This document shows positions 52,886 through 62,241 of a DNA stretch of 64,000 nucleotides, one piece after another. Every line of letters starts with the position of its first letter. Positions within the stretch are counted from its first letter, which is position 1. The DNA is from Chromatiaceae bacterium (lineage in GTDB: Bacteria; Pseudomonadota; Gammaproteobacteria; Chromatiales; Chromatiaceae), in the NCBI GenBank assembly GCA_024235395.1, contig JACKMK010000001.1, forward strand, positions 1,612,001 to 1,676,000, read 5' to 3'. A model generated the notes under the pieces. It had not been told where the DNA came from. It saw only the letters and a list, made by a program, of their open reading frames with translations, and made no database searches. A program made the position numbers and the translations under genes.

Positions 52886-54970
52886 ATGAGTAGTCTACAA
52901 ACCGTGTTTCCGTTTCTGCGCTGGTTTCCGATGACCCGTGCGGGCATCCGCGCCGATCTGCTCGCCGGCATCACTGTGGCGCTGATACTGGTTCCGCAAA
53001 GCATGGCCTACGCCCAGCTCGCCGGCCTTCCGGTGGTATACGGCCTCTATGCCTCGTTCGTGCCGGTGATCGTTGCCTCGCTCTGGGGATCCTCCAGCCA
53101 GCTGCATACCGGCCCGGTCGCCATGCTGTCGCTGATGTCGGCGGCCGCGCTGACCCCTTTCGCCAGTCCGGGCAGCATCGATTTCATCCATCTGTCGATC
53201 ATGCTGGCCCTGATGGTCGGGGTACTGCGCCTGGGACTCGGCCTGTTCAAACTCGGCGCCATCGTCAACCTGCTGTCCAGCCCGGTGATCGTCGGCTTCA
53301 CCAATGCGGCGGCACTCATCATCGGCCTGTCGCAGCTCAGCAAGATCATTGGCGTGCCTTTCCCGCGCTCAGACTTCTATCTGGCCGACCTGTGGGGCGT
53401 GGTCGGTCAGGTCGGCGCCACCCATTGGCCAACCCTGGCGTTCGCGATCGGCGCCTACGGCCTGATCGTCGGGATGAAGCGCTTTGCGCCACGCCTGCCA
53501 GGCGTGTTGGTCGCGGTACTGCTGACGACCCTGGTCTCGGCACTGGTCGGTTTCGAGAAGAAGACATCGGTACCGGTGTCGCAGGTCCAGTCACCACCCG
53601 AGGTGGACGTCATCGAGACCTACGCCGCCGTCATGCAGCGCATCGACCGGCTTACCCTGCAGATCTCCAGCATCAACCGCGAGATCACCCGACTGGAACG
53701 TGAAGGTGGCCTGGACAGCATCACGCGCGTAGCGGATATCGGCGCGGCGATTCGGCCGCTCGAACACGAACGCACCCTGCTCAAGGCGCAGAACAACAAA
53801 CGCCTGATCGAACTGCACCGCCTGCGTCTGGAGGGCGCGGAAACCGCCGAAGGCCTGGCGTTTTTCCCCTACGGAGAGGTGCCGAGCGGGATCAGCGGCG
53901 ACGGCAAAGCGTGGCGCTTCACCGGTATTGCTGACGGTATCGTCACCTTGTCGTCAGGCGGAGCGGTGGTTGGCGAAATACCGACCGGCCTGCCCACGTT
54001 CGCGCCGCCGGAGCTGCAATGGAGCGCTATGCTGGGTTTGCTGCCGGCGGCCATCGTGATGGCGCTGATCGGCTTCATGGAGGCCACCTCGATCTCCAAG
54101 GCCATCGCAACCACGACCGGGGAGCGCATCGATGCAAGCAAGGAGCTGATTGGCCAGGGCCTGGCCAATATCGCCGGCAGCTTCTTCGGTTCCTACACCG
54201 TCAGCGGGTCTTTCTCGCGGTCCGCGGTGGCGGCCAGAACCGGCGCCAAGACCGGGCTCTTTGCCATCGTCAGCGCGTTGGCGGTCGTTCTGGTACTGCT
54301 GTTCTTCACCCCGTACCTGTATGCGCTTCCGCAATCGGTACTGGCGGTAATCGTGATGATGGCGGTCTTCGGACTGATACGGGTGGCGCCACTGGTACAT
54401 GCCTGGAAGGTCAATCGTACCGACTCGATGATCGGCTTCATCACCTTCTTCGCCACACTGGCGATGGCACCCGCGATCGCCAATGGCATCCTGCTCGGCA
54501 TTTCCCTGACCCTGGTCGTGTTCCTGGTCAAGAGCATGAAGCCACGTGCCGAGATTGTCGCACGCAAGCCCGACGGCACCCTGGGTGGCATCAAGGCACA
54601 TGGCCTGACACCGATCAGCCAGTCCGTGGTCCCGGTGCGTTTCGACGGATCACTGACCTTCTCCAACGTCGCCTACTTCGAAGACGCCGTACTGGATGTG
54701 ATCGCCGATTTTCCACAGTGCAAGGCCATCGTGATCATCGGCAGCAGTATCAACGAGATCGATGCCTCGGGTGAAGAGAAGATCCGCGAAGTGGGCAAGC
54801 AGCTGCACGCAGCCGGCATCGAGTTGCACTTCAGCGGCCTTAAACACCAGGTGCTTTCAACGCTGCAGCGCACCGGCCTGGTCGACGAATGTGGTCGGGA
54901 TCATTTCTTTGCGAACAAGGAACTGGCCTTGCGGGAGCTGCTGGCCAGCTACGACCAGAAGCCGGCTTGA
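52886..54970 (+). CDS. SulP-family anion transporter with a large internal insertion
   Basis: A 694-residue protein. The SulP opening is RADLLAGITVALILVPQSMAYAQLAGLPVVYGLY; other family landmarks are GPVAMLSLMSA, SSPVIVGFTNAAALIIGLSQL, EIPTGLPTF and GFMEATSISKAIA. Between the helix ending about residue 223 and the EIPTGLP segment at 364-370 lies an extra stretch of about 135 residues, including a coiled coil (about 247-312), that normal SulP proteins lack. A STAS domain (570-690) closes the protein (IVIIGSSINEIDASGEEKI). SulP members carry sulfate or bicarbonate. The start at ATG 52886 matches the family; 93 upstream in-frame codons are rejected. Confidence 0.93.
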   Translation: MSSLQTVFPFLRWFPMTRAGIRADLLAGITVALILVPQSMAYAQLAGLPVVYGLYASFVPVIVASLWGSSSQLHTGPVAMLSLMSAAALTPFASPGSIDFIHLSIMLALMVGVLRLGLGLFKLGAIVNLLSSPVIVGFTNAAALIIGLSQLSKIIGVPFPRSDFYLADLWGVVGQVGATHWPTLAFAIGAYGLIVGMKRFAPRLPGVLVAVLLTTLVSALVGFEKKTSVPVSQVQSPPEVDVIETYAAVMQRIDRLTLQISSINREITRLEREGGLDSITRVADIGAAIRPLEHERTLLKAQNNKRLIELHRLRLEGAETAEGLAFFPYGEVPSGISGDGKAWRFTGIADGIVTLSSGGAVVGEIPTGLPTFAPPELQWSAMLGLLPAAIVMALIGFMEATSISKAIATTTGERIDASKELIGQGLANIAGSFFGSYTVSGSFSRSAVAARTGAKTGLFAIVSALAVVLVLLFFTPYLYALPQSVLAVIVMMAVFGLIRVAPLVHAWKVNRTDSMIGFITFFATLAMAPAIANGILLGISLTLVVFLVKSMKPRAEIVARKPDGTLGGIKAHGLTPISQSVVPVRFDGSLTFSNVAYFEDAVLDVIADFPQCKAIVIIGSSINEIDASGEEKIREVGKQLHAAGIELHFSGLKHQVLSTLQRTGLVDECGRDHFFANKELALRELLASYDQKPA

Positions 54971-55360
54971 TCCGGACTCGTTGGGTGTACGGCCGTTGGC
55001 GCTCCCGGGGATTGCGAACCGACCCGCATTGCAACGGGTTGCTCATGCACCCAACCGTGCGACAGGGCCGGCAACGGATCAGACCGACTGGCATACGTGA
55101 ACATCTGCGATCGGGACGGCCCGTGACACCGTGGTCGATGCGGCCACTGCGTTCCGCATGGCGCGAAGCATTCCTCTTGCCGTGCCTGCCTGGATGGGGT
55201 GCGCAGGTAACTTTCGGGCATTTCTGATGTCATCCCTGACGGATTGGCCTGCCGTTGCCTGAATGCTCGACACTGGAGCAGGTCCGGGTCTGGCATCTAT
55301 GATCAGGGTCTGACGTGGTTGCGCACGGCCCTTGCGGTCGACGGCGAGGCGGTTCGTTCG
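54971..55360. other. Intergenic region, nothing recognised
   Basis: 390 bases between the SulP and serine dehydratase genes. It should hold the promoter of the latter. I see no gene or repeat; the sdaA frame stays open into it without a better start. Confidence 0.3.
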
Positions 55361-56740
55361 ATGTTTATCGGTGTACTGGAACTGTTCAAGATCGGGATTG
55401 GCCCGTCGAGTTCGCATACGATGGGCCCGATGTCCGCGGCAGGCGATTTTCTCGGGCGTGTCCGCGACTACCTGGCGAGCCATCCCCAACAGCGCGAACC
55501 CGGCGTGCACTGCACACTCAAGGGATCGCTCGCCTACACCGGCAAAGGGCATGCGACCGACCGTGCAGTGGCGCTTGGCCTGCACGGGTTCACCCCGGCA
55601 CAGCTGGCAAACGAAGATGTCGAGGCCCTGACCAGCCGCGTCTGGCAAACCACGCACCTCGACCCCGGTGACACCCAGCCGGTCCGCTTCTCCCCCGACA
55701 CCGACATCGTGTTCGACCTTGGCGAGCCACTGCAGGAGCACCCGAACGGGATGGTCTTCGAACTGCGCGACCCGTCCGGTGCAGTATGGCTGGCGGAGAC
55801 CTATTTTTCGATCGGCGGCGGGTTCATCAGCACACTGGCGGAGATCAGCGACGTCGTCGCACCGCTGAAGACCGAGGCCACCGACGACTTTCCGTACCCG
55901 TTCGACTCGGCCGCGTCGATGCTGCGCATGGCCACCGACAGCGGCCTCGATATCGCGGCAATGAAACGCGCCAATGAGCACAGGCGCCAGTCACCGGCCG
56001 CGCTCGCCGATGGCCTTTCAACGGTTTGGCAGGCCATGCGTCGCTGCGTGGACAACGGCCTGACGGCAGCGGGCACGCTGCCCGGTGCCTTGAATCTGCC
56101 GCGCCGCGCCAAGGCACTGCATGATCAGCTGGTCGCCGCCCCGCAACGCGCGACGGTCAACGACTGGTTGTGCGCGTACGCGATGGCGGTCAACGAGGAA
56201 AACGCGGCCGGGCACATGGTCGTGACCGCACCGACCAACGGGGCGGCGGGCGTGATCCCGGCAGTGCTGTACCACCTGCTCGTCCACGAAGGCGGCACCG
56301 AAGCACAGGTCGAGACGTTTCTGCTCACCGCGGCGGCGATCGGCGGGATCATCAAGCACCGCAGCTCGATTTCGGGCGCCGAAGTGGGCTGTCAGGGCGA
56401 GGTCGGTTCGGCGGCATCGATGGCGGCTGCCGGCCTGTGCGCGGTGCGCGGCGGGACGCCGCAACAGGTCGAAAACGCCGCCGAGATCGCACTCGAACAC
56501 CATCTCGGCCTGACCTGCGATCCGGTCAAGGGGCTGGTTCAGGTCCCCTGTATCGAACGCAACGGCTTCGGCGCGATCAAGGCGTTCACTGCGGCATCGC
56601 TCGCGATGCACGGCAGCGGACAACACTATATGCCACTCGACGCCTGTATCGCGGCGATGCGGCAGACCGGCCTGGAGATGTCCCACAAGTTCAAGGAGAC
56701 TTCGCTGGGTGGACTGGCAGTCAGCATGACCGAATGTTGA
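55361..56740 (+). CDS. sdaA: L-serine dehydratase (iron-sulfur, single chain) SdaA
   Basis: A 459-residue enzyme that makes pyruvate and ammonia from L-serine. The alpha and beta parts are joined in one chain as in E. coli: GIGPSSSHTMGPMSAAGDF near the start, AETYFSIGGGFI, and from about residue 265 TAPTNGAAGVIPAVLYHLL. The 4Fe-4S cluster cysteines lie in GAEVGCQGEVGSAASMA and LTCDPVKGLVQVPCIERNG. ATG 55361 gives the conserved MFIGVLELFKIGIG opening; upstream codons in frame are unlike the family. No serine transporter is adjacent. Confidence 0.95.
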   Translation: MFIGVLELFKIGIGPSSSHTMGPMSAAGDFLGRVRDYLASHPQQREPGVHCTLKGSLAYTGKGHATDRAVALGLHGFTPAQLANEDVEALTSRVWQTTHLDPGDTQPVRFSPDTDIVFDLGEPLQEHPNGMVFELRDPSGAVWLAETYFSIGGGFISTLAEISDVVAPLKTEATDDFPYPFDSAASMLRMATDSGLDIAAMKRANEHRRQSPAALADGLSTVWQAMRRCVDNGLTAAGTLPGALNLPRRAKALHDQLVAAPQRATVNDWLCAYAMAVNEENAAGHMVVTAPTNGAAGVIPAVLYHLLVHEGGTEAQVETFLLTAAAIGGIIKHRSSISGAEVGCQGEVGSAASMAAAGLCAVRGGTPQQVENAAEIALEHHLGLTCDPVKGLVQVPCIERNGFGAIKAFTAASLAMHGSGQHYMPLDACIAAMRQTGLEMSHKFKETSLGGLAVSMTEC

Positions 56741-56813
56741 CCGCGCCTGCGGCCCCCGCCCATCCGCGTTTGCGCCGCCCGACCCGGGGGGTCCTGCACG
56801 GCCCGGTGGCCGA

Positions 56814-58571
56814 TCAACCGCTGCCCTCAGATTTCAACGGCTCGCCGAGCAGCGGCACCGCCAGGCCGGATAGAAAGCTTCGGACACCGCGCCGGATATT
56901 CTGCAGATGATAGCCGCCTTCCTGGATAACCAGCGCGGGCAGGCCCAGAGAACCGATCGCAGCACCGATGCGACGCATGCCTTCCGGCGTGATCAGGAAA
57001 GAACCGGTCGGGTCCCCGCGCATGATGTCGACCCCGAGTGACACGACCATCACCCGAGGCCGGAATCGACGGATAGCGGACAAGGCCTTGTCCAGGGCCT
57101 TCAGGTACACCTGGTCGTCGGTACCCGGTTCGAGCGGGACATTGAGATTGTAACCTTCGCCTTCGCCCATTCCCTTCTCATCGGCAAAGCCGGCGAAGAA
57201 CGGGTAACTGTGCGATGGATTGCAGTGCAGCGAAACAGTGAGAACGTCTGACCTTTCCCAGAAGATATCCTGTGTACCGTTGCCGTGGTGTTGATCGACG
57301 TCGAGAACCACCACCCTGCCATCACGCGACAACAGATCTGCGGCCAGCGCAGCATTGTTGAAATAACAGAACCCACCGAACACCCTCCGCTCTGCATGGT
57401 GGCCCGGGGGACGACCGGCGACGTAGCACATGCGTGATCGACCCTCGGCTATCAGTTTTGCGCCGGTCATGGCGGCATTCGCGGAACGACGGGCAGCGGC
57501 GAAAGCGGTGGCGGTGATCGGCGTCGAGGTGTCGATACAGAAATACCCCGCACGCATGGCCCAGTTTTCGGGCAGCCTTTCAGGATAGCGGAGTGGAAAG
57601 ATCTCCGGATAGAGGATCTGGCCGGGCTGCAGGCGCTTCGCGCTTTCCTCGAGGAAGTCGACCATGCGTCCATCGTGCAGGTGGCGGATCGGCGACATCC
57701 CGAAATCCTCGACGGCGTGCCGACGCAGTGGCAGGTCTTCCAGCGCACGGGTGATCGCCGAAACCCTGGCAGGCCGCTCGTAGTAGCCCTTGAACGGCGA
57801 ATGCGGGATGTCATCGGCACCGCCCGTTTCGACCAGGTCGATAGGTGAACTCAAGGGGGGGATTTCGCGCAGCTTGGGGAATGGATAGCGCGGCGGACGC
57901 AGGCTCACCGGGTCGTTCTTGATGGATGCAACGATCTCGACCACCTGGGGATCGTCGGCGGCGAGCCCGACCTTCGCCAGCATGATCCGGCGGAAGACGT
58001 CGGCCAGGCGCTTGCGTGACAGCGGCCGCCCCTCCCCCATATTGTCGAGCAGCAGCATGTTCGGATCACCCAGGTTGGCGGCGGTGACGGTCCACTCGTA
58101 CCGCGTTCCGATGATTGGCCGGGCACCCAGCCGCTCGTAGAACGCCATCCGCTTGCGATTCGCAGCCAACAACGTCGAATCGACGTTGTCTCCAGGATCG
58201 TCCGGCAATGAATCCAGGAACAGGCGTCGCGCCCCGCGCTCCTTCATGTCTTCGCGCATGGTTTCGTACAGCGCCCCGCCGATGCCGCGTGCGGCCCGAC
58301 CCGGATCGCTGGCCAGGTAGTCGAGGTAGGCTGCCTTGAGGTCGGCGAAATAGAACGTCACGGTGAAACCGATGACGTTCCCACGCGGACCGGTGGCCGC
58401 CATCAATACCGACTCGGCGCCGGAGGGATGTTGACCGGCGGCGTAGGCCTCCAGTTTATCCAGATAGGGCGCGTTGAACGGAAAGACGCGCGCGAACAGT
58501 TGCTTCACGCCATCGAGGTGCCGCTGATACTCGTTGTCGGCACCGGCAATCACGCGTACGAACTTGAACAT
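56814..58571 (-). CDS. GNAT acetyltransferase fused to acetylpolyamine amidohydrolase/histone-deacetylase-like domain
   Basis: A 585-residue two-domain protein. Residues 1-170 are a GNAT acetyltransferase with the acetyl-CoA loop in RAARGIGGALYETM. Residues about 235-575 are a class II deacetylase: YVAGRPPGHHAERRVFGGFCYFNNAA (H391, H392), VVVLDVDQHHGNGTQDIF with zinc ligands D426 and H428, SLGVDIMRGDP with D515, and IQEGGYHLQNI with the catalytic-type Y554. All zinc ligands are in place. The 2OG oxygenase gene and the ornithine-type decarboxylase gene follow on the other strand, hinting at polyamine or amine substrates. Such fusions are seen in other proteobacteria; substrate unknown. Confidence 0.92.
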   Translation of the reverse strand: MFKFVRVIAGADNEYQRHLDGVKQLFARVFPFNAPYLDKLEAYAAGQHPSGAESVLMAATGPRGNVIGFTVTFYFADLKAAYLDYLASDPGRAARGIGGALYETMREDMKERGARRLFLDSLPDDPGDNVDSTLLAANRKRMAFYERLGARPIIGTRYEWTVTAANLGDPNMLLLDNMGEGRPLSRKRLADVFRRIMLAKVGLAADDPQVVEIVASIKNDPVSLRPPRYPFPKLREIPPLSSPIDLVETGGADDIPHSPFKGYYERPARVSAITRALEDLPLRRHAVEDFGMSPIRHLHDGRMVDFLEESAKRLQPGQILYPEIFPLRYPERLPENWAMRAGYFCIDTSTPITATAFAAARRSANAAMTGAKLIAEGRSRMCYVAGRPPGHHAERRVFGGFCYFNNAALAADLLSRDGRVVVLDVDQHHGNGTQDIFWERSDVLTVSLHCNPSHSYPFFAGFADEKGMGEGEGYNLNVPLEPGTDDQVYLKALDKALSAIRRFRPRVMVVSLGVDIMRGDPTGSFLITPEGMRRIGAAIGSLGLPALVIQEGGYHLQNIRRGVRSFLSGLAVPLLGEPLKSEGSG

Positions 58572-58706
58572 TGCAAACTCCCACCCAATCGCCGCATCAC
58601 GTCACACCTACCCGCCCGCCGCTCCAGCGGTGGCCGGAGGCGCTGCCTGTCGGTTTCGAAGATGTGGTATCGTGCCACGGTAAACCGGCCTTCACCACAT
58701 GCGGCA

Positions 58707-59384
58707 ATGAGTGCAGAAAGCGACCGCCTGGCGTTCACCCGCCACGACCTTTTCGCAACACCCATCCTCCTTTTCGATGTCAGCCGACCGGATATGAACG
58801 ACCGGCTGCGCGCCTACTTCGAGTCCCACCCGCGATTCAGCCGTGACGACCAGGCGCAGACCGCTGACCAGAACGATCTGGTCGCGCTTGCTGCCGCGGA
58901 AGAACCCGCGTTTACCGAGCTGGATGCGATATTCCTGGATGGCCTCGGCACGTACTGCGAAGAGATCGGCTGGAGAGGAGAATTCGACCTGGATTACCAG
59001 CTGTTTCCCAATGTGGCGCCCAAGGGCCACTATGTGCCGTCACACAACCACGTATCGCATATCTCGGCCGTGTACTACGTTCATGCCGAGCCGTCGGATC
59101 GCCCAACCCTGGTTCGTGACGAATCCGTTTCGGAGTACTGGCGCCCCGAGGAGGGTGCGCTGATCCTGCACGACCCCCGTTTCAACGCCTCGCTGTGCGG
59201 CGGCTGGCACCAGCACGCGAAAGTGTTTCCGCGTCCCGGCACGATGATCTTCTTCCCCTCCTACCTGTGGCACGAAGTCACCCCGCACTCGTCCGAGCGC
59301 ACCCGGCTCTCGGTGGCGGCCAACTTTTTCCTGACATTCCGCGACGTTCCGCCCTACCAGCGGCATCAGACGTTCCGCGTCTAG
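58707..59384 (+). CDS. Putative 2OG-Fe(II) oxygenase (TIGR02466/PF13759 type)
   Basis: A 225-residue protein with a double-stranded beta-helix. Iron-ligand candidates are the SHNHVSHISAVYYV segment (HxxxH..; H at the start of the motif), and a second His in FPSYLWHEVTPHSSERTRLSVAANFF, whose Arg would bind 2-oxoglutarate. ATG 58707 fits the domain start; the longer open frame reaches into the deacetylase gene. It is divergent from the deacetylase fusion and 181 bases before the decarboxylase gene. Substrate unknown. Confidence 0.8.
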   Translation: MSAESDRLAFTRHDLFATPILLFDVSRPDMNDRLRAYFESHPRFSRDDQAQTADQNDLVALAAAEEPAFTELDAIFLDGLGTYCEEIGWRGEFDLDYQLFPNVAPKGHYVPSHNHVSHISAVYYVHAEPSDRPTLVRDESVSEYWRPEEGALILHDPRFNASLCGGWHQHAKVFPRPGTMIFFPSYLWHEVTPHSSERTRLSVAANFFLTFRDVPPYQRHQTFRV

Positions 59385-59565
59385 CCCCGGTCCGGTTCGC
59401 GACAGCCATCCGTCGTTTTCCACCACCGCCGCGAGGATCCAGGCTACCCGGGCCTCTCTCCCGCAGGGTTCGAAGTGCCTGATTTGCGACGAAACACTAG
59501 GAATTGGCCCGCCTTCGTCCTACTATCGCGCGTCCGTTTACCAACTCTCCGGAGCCCGCGCTTCC

Positions 59566-60729
59566 GTGCTACCCGTCATCACCGATTTCTACGACCAAGC
59601 CACGTTCGACCGCATCAAGGCGCTGGCCGACACGCTCCCGACGCCGTGCCTGATCGTCGATACCGCCACCATCCAGCGCCAGTATGACGAACTCGTCGCC
59701 GCGTTGCCTTTCGCCAGCGTCTACTATGCCGTGAAGGCCAATCCATCGGTGGAGGTGATCACGCTGCTACGCGACAAGGGTGCGAATTTCGATATCGCGT
59801 CGGTCTACGAACTCGACAAGGTCATGGGGCTCGGTGTAACGGCCGACCGCCTGAGCTTCGGCAACACCATCAAGAAGAGCCGCGACATCCGCCACGCCTA
59901 CGAAAAGGGGGTTCGCCTGTTCGCGACCGACGCCGAGACCGACCTGCGCAACATCGCCAAGGCAGCACCGGGCTCGCGCGTCTATGTGCGGATCCTGACC
60001 GAGGGCACGCAGACCGCAGACTGGCCGTTGTCACGCAAATTCGGCTGCCAGACCGACATGGCGATGGATCTGTTGATCATGGCCAGAAACCTCGGGCTGG
60101 AACCCTACGGCGTCTCGTTCCATGTCGGTTCGCAGCAGCGTGATATCGGCACATGGGATGCTGCCATAGCCAAGGTCAAGGTCATTTTCGAACGCCTGCG
60201 CGACGAAGACGGTATCGAGTTGAAGATGATCAACATGGGTGGCGGCTTCCCGGCCAACTACACCACTCGCACCAACGATCTCGCCACCTACGCAAGTGAG
60301 ATTGCGCGCTATCTGCACGAGGACTTCGGCGAAGACATGCCGCACATCATCATCGAGCCGGGTCGGTCGCTGATATCGAATGCCGGCATCCTGGTCAGCG
60401 AGATCGTGCTGATCTCACGCAAGTCGCGCACCGGACTGAATCGTTGGGTCTACACCGACGTCGGCAAATTCTCCGGCCTGATCGAGACACTCAACGAAGC
60501 GATCAAGTTTCCCGTATGGACCGACAAGAAGGGCGAGCTCGAAGAGGTCGTACTGGCCGGGCCGACCTGTGACAGCGCCGATGTCATGTACGAGGATCAC
60601 AAGTACGCGCTGCCGCTCAATCTCTCGATCGAAGATCGACTGTACTGGTTTTCCACTGGCGCATACACGACGAGTTACAGTTCCGTCGAGTTCAACGGCT
60701 TTCCACCACTCGCGACCTATTACATCTGA
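59566..60729 (+). CDS. PLP-dependent ornithine/lysine-type decarboxylase (fold III)
   Basis: A 387-residue alanine-racemase-fold decarboxylase. Catalytic lysine K57 is in VYYAVKANPSVEV; other landmarks are SFGNTIKKSRDI, SFHVGSQQRD, NMGGGFPANY, IIEPGRSLISNAG and GPTCDSADVMYE with the active-site Cys. This pattern matches eukaryotic-type ornithine decarboxylases found in bacteria; lysine or related diamino acids cannot be excluded. It would make putrescine (or cadaverine). The start is a GTG with GGAG about 12 bases upstream. The neighbouring deacetylase/acetyltransferase fusion suggests polyamine metabolism. Confidence 0.92.
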   Translation: MLPVITDFYDQATFDRIKALADTLPTPCLIVDTATIQRQYDELVAALPFASVYYAVKANPSVEVITLLRDKGANFDIASVYELDKVMGLGVTADRLSFGNTIKKSRDIRHAYEKGVRLFATDAETDLRNIAKAAPGSRVYVRILTEGTQTADWPLSRKFGCQTDMAMDLLIMARNLGLEPYGVSFHVGSQQRDIGTWDAAIAKVKVIFERLRDEDGIELKMINMGGGFPANYTTRTNDLATYASEIARYLHEDFGEDMPHIIIEPGRSLISNAGILVSEIVLISRKSRTGLNRWVYTDVGKFSGLIETLNEAIKFPVWTDKKGELEEVVLAGPTCDSADVMYEDHKYALPLNLSIEDRLYWFSTGAYTTSYSSVEFNGFPPLATYYI

Positions 60730-60990
60730 TCGGCGTCCCTATCCAACGGCGCAGGCCCAGCCAGCTTCGGCCAATCAGACGGCACCTGGGCGGCCTGCGC
60801 AATCGACCTGATCGTGCGGATCGCCCGCCGTCATCGTGGAGCATCATCTCCACCAGGCGGGTAATGGGACATCGTTCACCCTAGCTGCGGCGCGCGACGA
60901 CGACCCACCTGGCGGAAGCGATCGGCCCCTGTCAGCGTCCGAGGTCAATGCCAGACGCACAGGGATGGGCGTGACCAGGCCCGTCCGGAC
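60730..60990. other. Region upstream of a transglutaminase fragment
   Basis: 261 bases after the decarboxylase gene with no gene. The start of the transglutaminase-like fragment should be here if the gene were intact, but no frame shows the N-terminal part of the family. Confidence 0.3.
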
Positions 60991-61257
60991 ATGGCGCCAC
61001 CTGGACGCATGAGCATCGCGGCACGCATGGTCGTGGGCTGCCGGTACCCGCCAGGGCCAATGGACCCGCACGCCTGGTTCGAGGCCTGTGTGGGTGGCCG
61101 CTGGCATCCTATCGACGCGACACAGGTCGGCACGCATGGCGACTGTGTTGCAGTAGGTCAAGGCCGCGACGCTGCGGACATCGCCGTCTACAGCCAATCC
61201 GGGCCGCCGGTCTATGCACGCACGCAGACGATCGAAGTTGCGCAGCTTCGCCGCTGA
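60991..61257 (+). pseudogene. C-terminal remnant of a transglutaminase-like protein
   Basis: The 88-residue orf contains SIAARMVVGCRYPPG, MDPHAWFEACVGGRW and HPIDATQ, which match the last third of bacterial transglutaminase-like proteins (the His of the catalytic triad in DPHAWFEA and the Asp in PIDAT). The N-terminal half, including the catalytic cysteine region, is absent; the upstream bases carry nothing like it in any frame. So it looks like a decayed relative of the intact gene that follows, left after a deletion. The first residues (MAPPGRM) are not part of the family. Confidence 0.65.
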
Positions 61258-61325
61258 CCTTGCGTCAATCGAGCGGATTACCCTGTACTGTTCGAACACA
61301 CCGCATACCGGGGGGCACCAGCAGA

Positions 61326-62192
61326 ATGCGATTCAACATTCGGCATCACACGCAGTACCGCTACTCGAAGCCGGTGCGACTCAGTCCGCACGAACTGCGT
61401 TTTCATCCCCGCGATGATGGCGCACAGCGTGTCCTCGCACATCACCTGGAGATCTCTCCGACGCCGCTGGGCCGCAACGATCACATCGATCTCGAGGGCA
61501 ACCGGGTGTCCCAGGTCTGGTTCGGATCCGATACCGATCACCTGGCAATCACCCTCACGATGCGAGTGGAAACCCTGCGGCGCAACCCCTTCGACTTCAT
61601 CCTGAACCCTGAGGCAACGTCATTACCCATCGGTCATTCGCATGACGTGATCAGCGCACGCGCCTACCTGGAGCGCATCGAGGCCGACGACGCCGTCACA
61701 GCCTTCGCTGCCGAGCTTAGTCTGGCGGTTGACCGTGACACGCTACGTTTCATCGATCGCCTCAACCGCACACTGTTCGCCGACTTCAGCCACATCCATC
61801 GCGAAATGGGCAGCCCGCAATCCCCGGCCACCACACTGCAAACCCGCCAGGGTGCCTGCAGGGACCTGGCGATGCTATTCGTCGACTGCTGCCGAGCAGA
61901 AGGGGTCGCTGCCCGTTTTGCCAGCGGTTACCAGAAAGGCAACCTGCGAAGCGAGCGACGCCACCTGCATGCCTGGCCGGAGGTCTATCTACCAGGTGCC
62001 GGCTGGCGGGGTTTCGATCCCACGCACGGCGAAGCGATCGCCGATACCCACGTGACCGTCGCCGCTGCCGCTCATCCGCAAGACACCATGCCGGTGAGCG
62101 GCACCTTCACCGGCCAGGGCGTGAGCAGCGCGCTGGATTACGCGCTGCGCATCGAGGTAACGGACGAGGAGCTACCTGTTGCCGGTAAATGA
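61326..62192 (+). CDS. Transglutaminase-like cysteine protease/peptide ligase family protein
   Basis: A 288-residue protein opening FNIRHHTQYRYSKPVRLSPHELRFHPR, the N-terminal beta domain of bacterial transglutaminase-like proteins. The catalytic triad is visible: Cys in RQGACRDLAMLF, His in RHLHAWPEVYLPGAGWRGF and Asp in FDPTHGEAI. The ATG at 61326 gives the family start. No signal peptide. Such genes often sit with alpha-E domain and circularly permuted ATP-grasp genes, which are absent here. Its substrate is unknown. The remnant at 60991 suggests that a second copy once stood here. Confidence 0.88.
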   Translation: MRFNIRHHTQYRYSKPVRLSPHELRFHPRDDGAQRVLAHHLEISPTPLGRNDHIDLEGNRVSQVWFGSDTDHLAITLTMRVETLRRNPFDFILNPEATSLPIGHSHDVISARAYLERIEADDAVTAFAAELSLAVDRDTLRFIDRLNRTLFADFSHIHREMGSPQSPATTLQTRQGACRDLAMLFVDCCRAEGVAARFASGYQKGNLRSERRHLHAWPEVYLPGAGWRGFDPTHGEAIADTHVTVAAAAHPQDTMPVSGTFTGQGVSSALDYALRIEVTDEELPVAGK

Positions 62193-62241
62193 GCGCGCCA
62201 TCCTTGCAGACCGCTGCACGCGGTCCCGCAATGATTCGGGG

